From an uncultured Bacilli bacterium (GTDB lineage: Bacteria; Bacillota_I; Bacilli_A; RF39; UBA660), in assembly GCA_947626215.1 (NCBI GenBank), contig CANQRJ010000097.1, positions 1 through 5,130 of the forward strand: a DNA stretch of 5,130 bases. Reading direction: 5' to 3'. The position numbers and the translations under genes were made by a program. Positions 5,058 to 5,130 of this stretch are shown piece after piece. The stretch's first letter is position 1. Every line of letters starts with the position of its first letter. The notes under the pieces were generated by a model, which saw only the letters and a list, made by a program, of their open reading frames with translations, did not search any database and was not told the DNA's origin.

Positions 5058-5130
5058 AAGTTAAATCCTCGAATTATTAGTACTAGTCAGCTCAACGTAT
5101 TACTACGCTTCCACCTCTAGCCTATCAACG
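5058..5130 (-). rRNA. rrl: 23S ribosomal RNA, 3' end (5' part outside window)
   Basis: The minus strand shows the conserved end of 23S rRNA: GTAGTAATACGTTGAGCTGA followed by CTAGTACTAATAATTCGAGGATTTAAC. About 73 nt are inside the window and the gene continues past the right edge. The exact 3' end is estimated from the usual GAGGxxTTAAC terminus, which pairs with the 5' end of the molecule; a few bases of error are possible. Confidence 0.93.

Noticed and set aside
1..5130. Mobile element, defence or toxin-antitoxin system
   Set aside because: All genes are accounted for by rRNA, t6A synthesis, acetyltransferases and one surface protein. No transposase, integrase, terminal inverted repeats or paired small genes are present.

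Overview
The window is a low-GC chromosomal segment in which every supported gene lies on the minus strand. The low GC, the Gram-positive style Shine-Dalgarno sites, the short (about 105 nt) 5S rRNA and the order tsaE-tsaB-rimI-tsaD (as in Bacillus subtilis ydiB-ydiC-ydiD-gcp) point to a Firmicutes/Mollicutes-related bacterium, perhaps an uncultured gut lineage near Mollicutes or Erysipelotrichia. UGA is used as a stop (tsaB and rimI) and the Trp residues I checked are TGG, so the Mycoplasma/Spiroplasma code is unlikely. The exact taxon cannot be settled from this window.

In transcription order (right to left): the 3' end of a 23S rRNA runs off the right edge. A 55-nt spacer with a small hairpin follows, then a compact 5S rRNA with a terminator at its 3' end. 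Next comes an uncharacterised GNAT-fold acetyltransferase-like gene, then tsaE with its own terminator. A near-consensus promoter then drives tightly overlapped tsaB-rimI-tsaD, closed by a strong hairpin terminator overlapping the tsaD stop. Finally, a separate promoter drives a large secreted or membrane-anchored protein that runs off the left edge. It is read from 1664 down to base 1 with no stop: 554 complete codons are visible. It has a signal/anchor segment, a TasA/camelysin-like beta domain and tandem Ig-like repeats.

TsaD, TsaB and TsaE together transfer the threonylcarbamoyl group (from threonylcarbamoyl-AMP made by TsaC/Sua5, which is not in the window) to A37 of ANN-decoding tRNAs, giving t6A. 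RimI is the N-alpha-acetyltransferase usually encoded with them. Placing this translation-quality operon beside a ribosomal RNA operon is functionally coherent. The surface protein is transcriptionally separate and shows no evident link.

I see no mobile element, CRISPR array, tRNA gene or defence cassette. The points most worth a second look are the surface protein with its 261-nt repeat unit, the shortened TsaB, the matching Gly-to-His change in the acetyl-CoA loop of both acetyltransferase-like proteins, and terminators that overlap the ends of the genes they serve.
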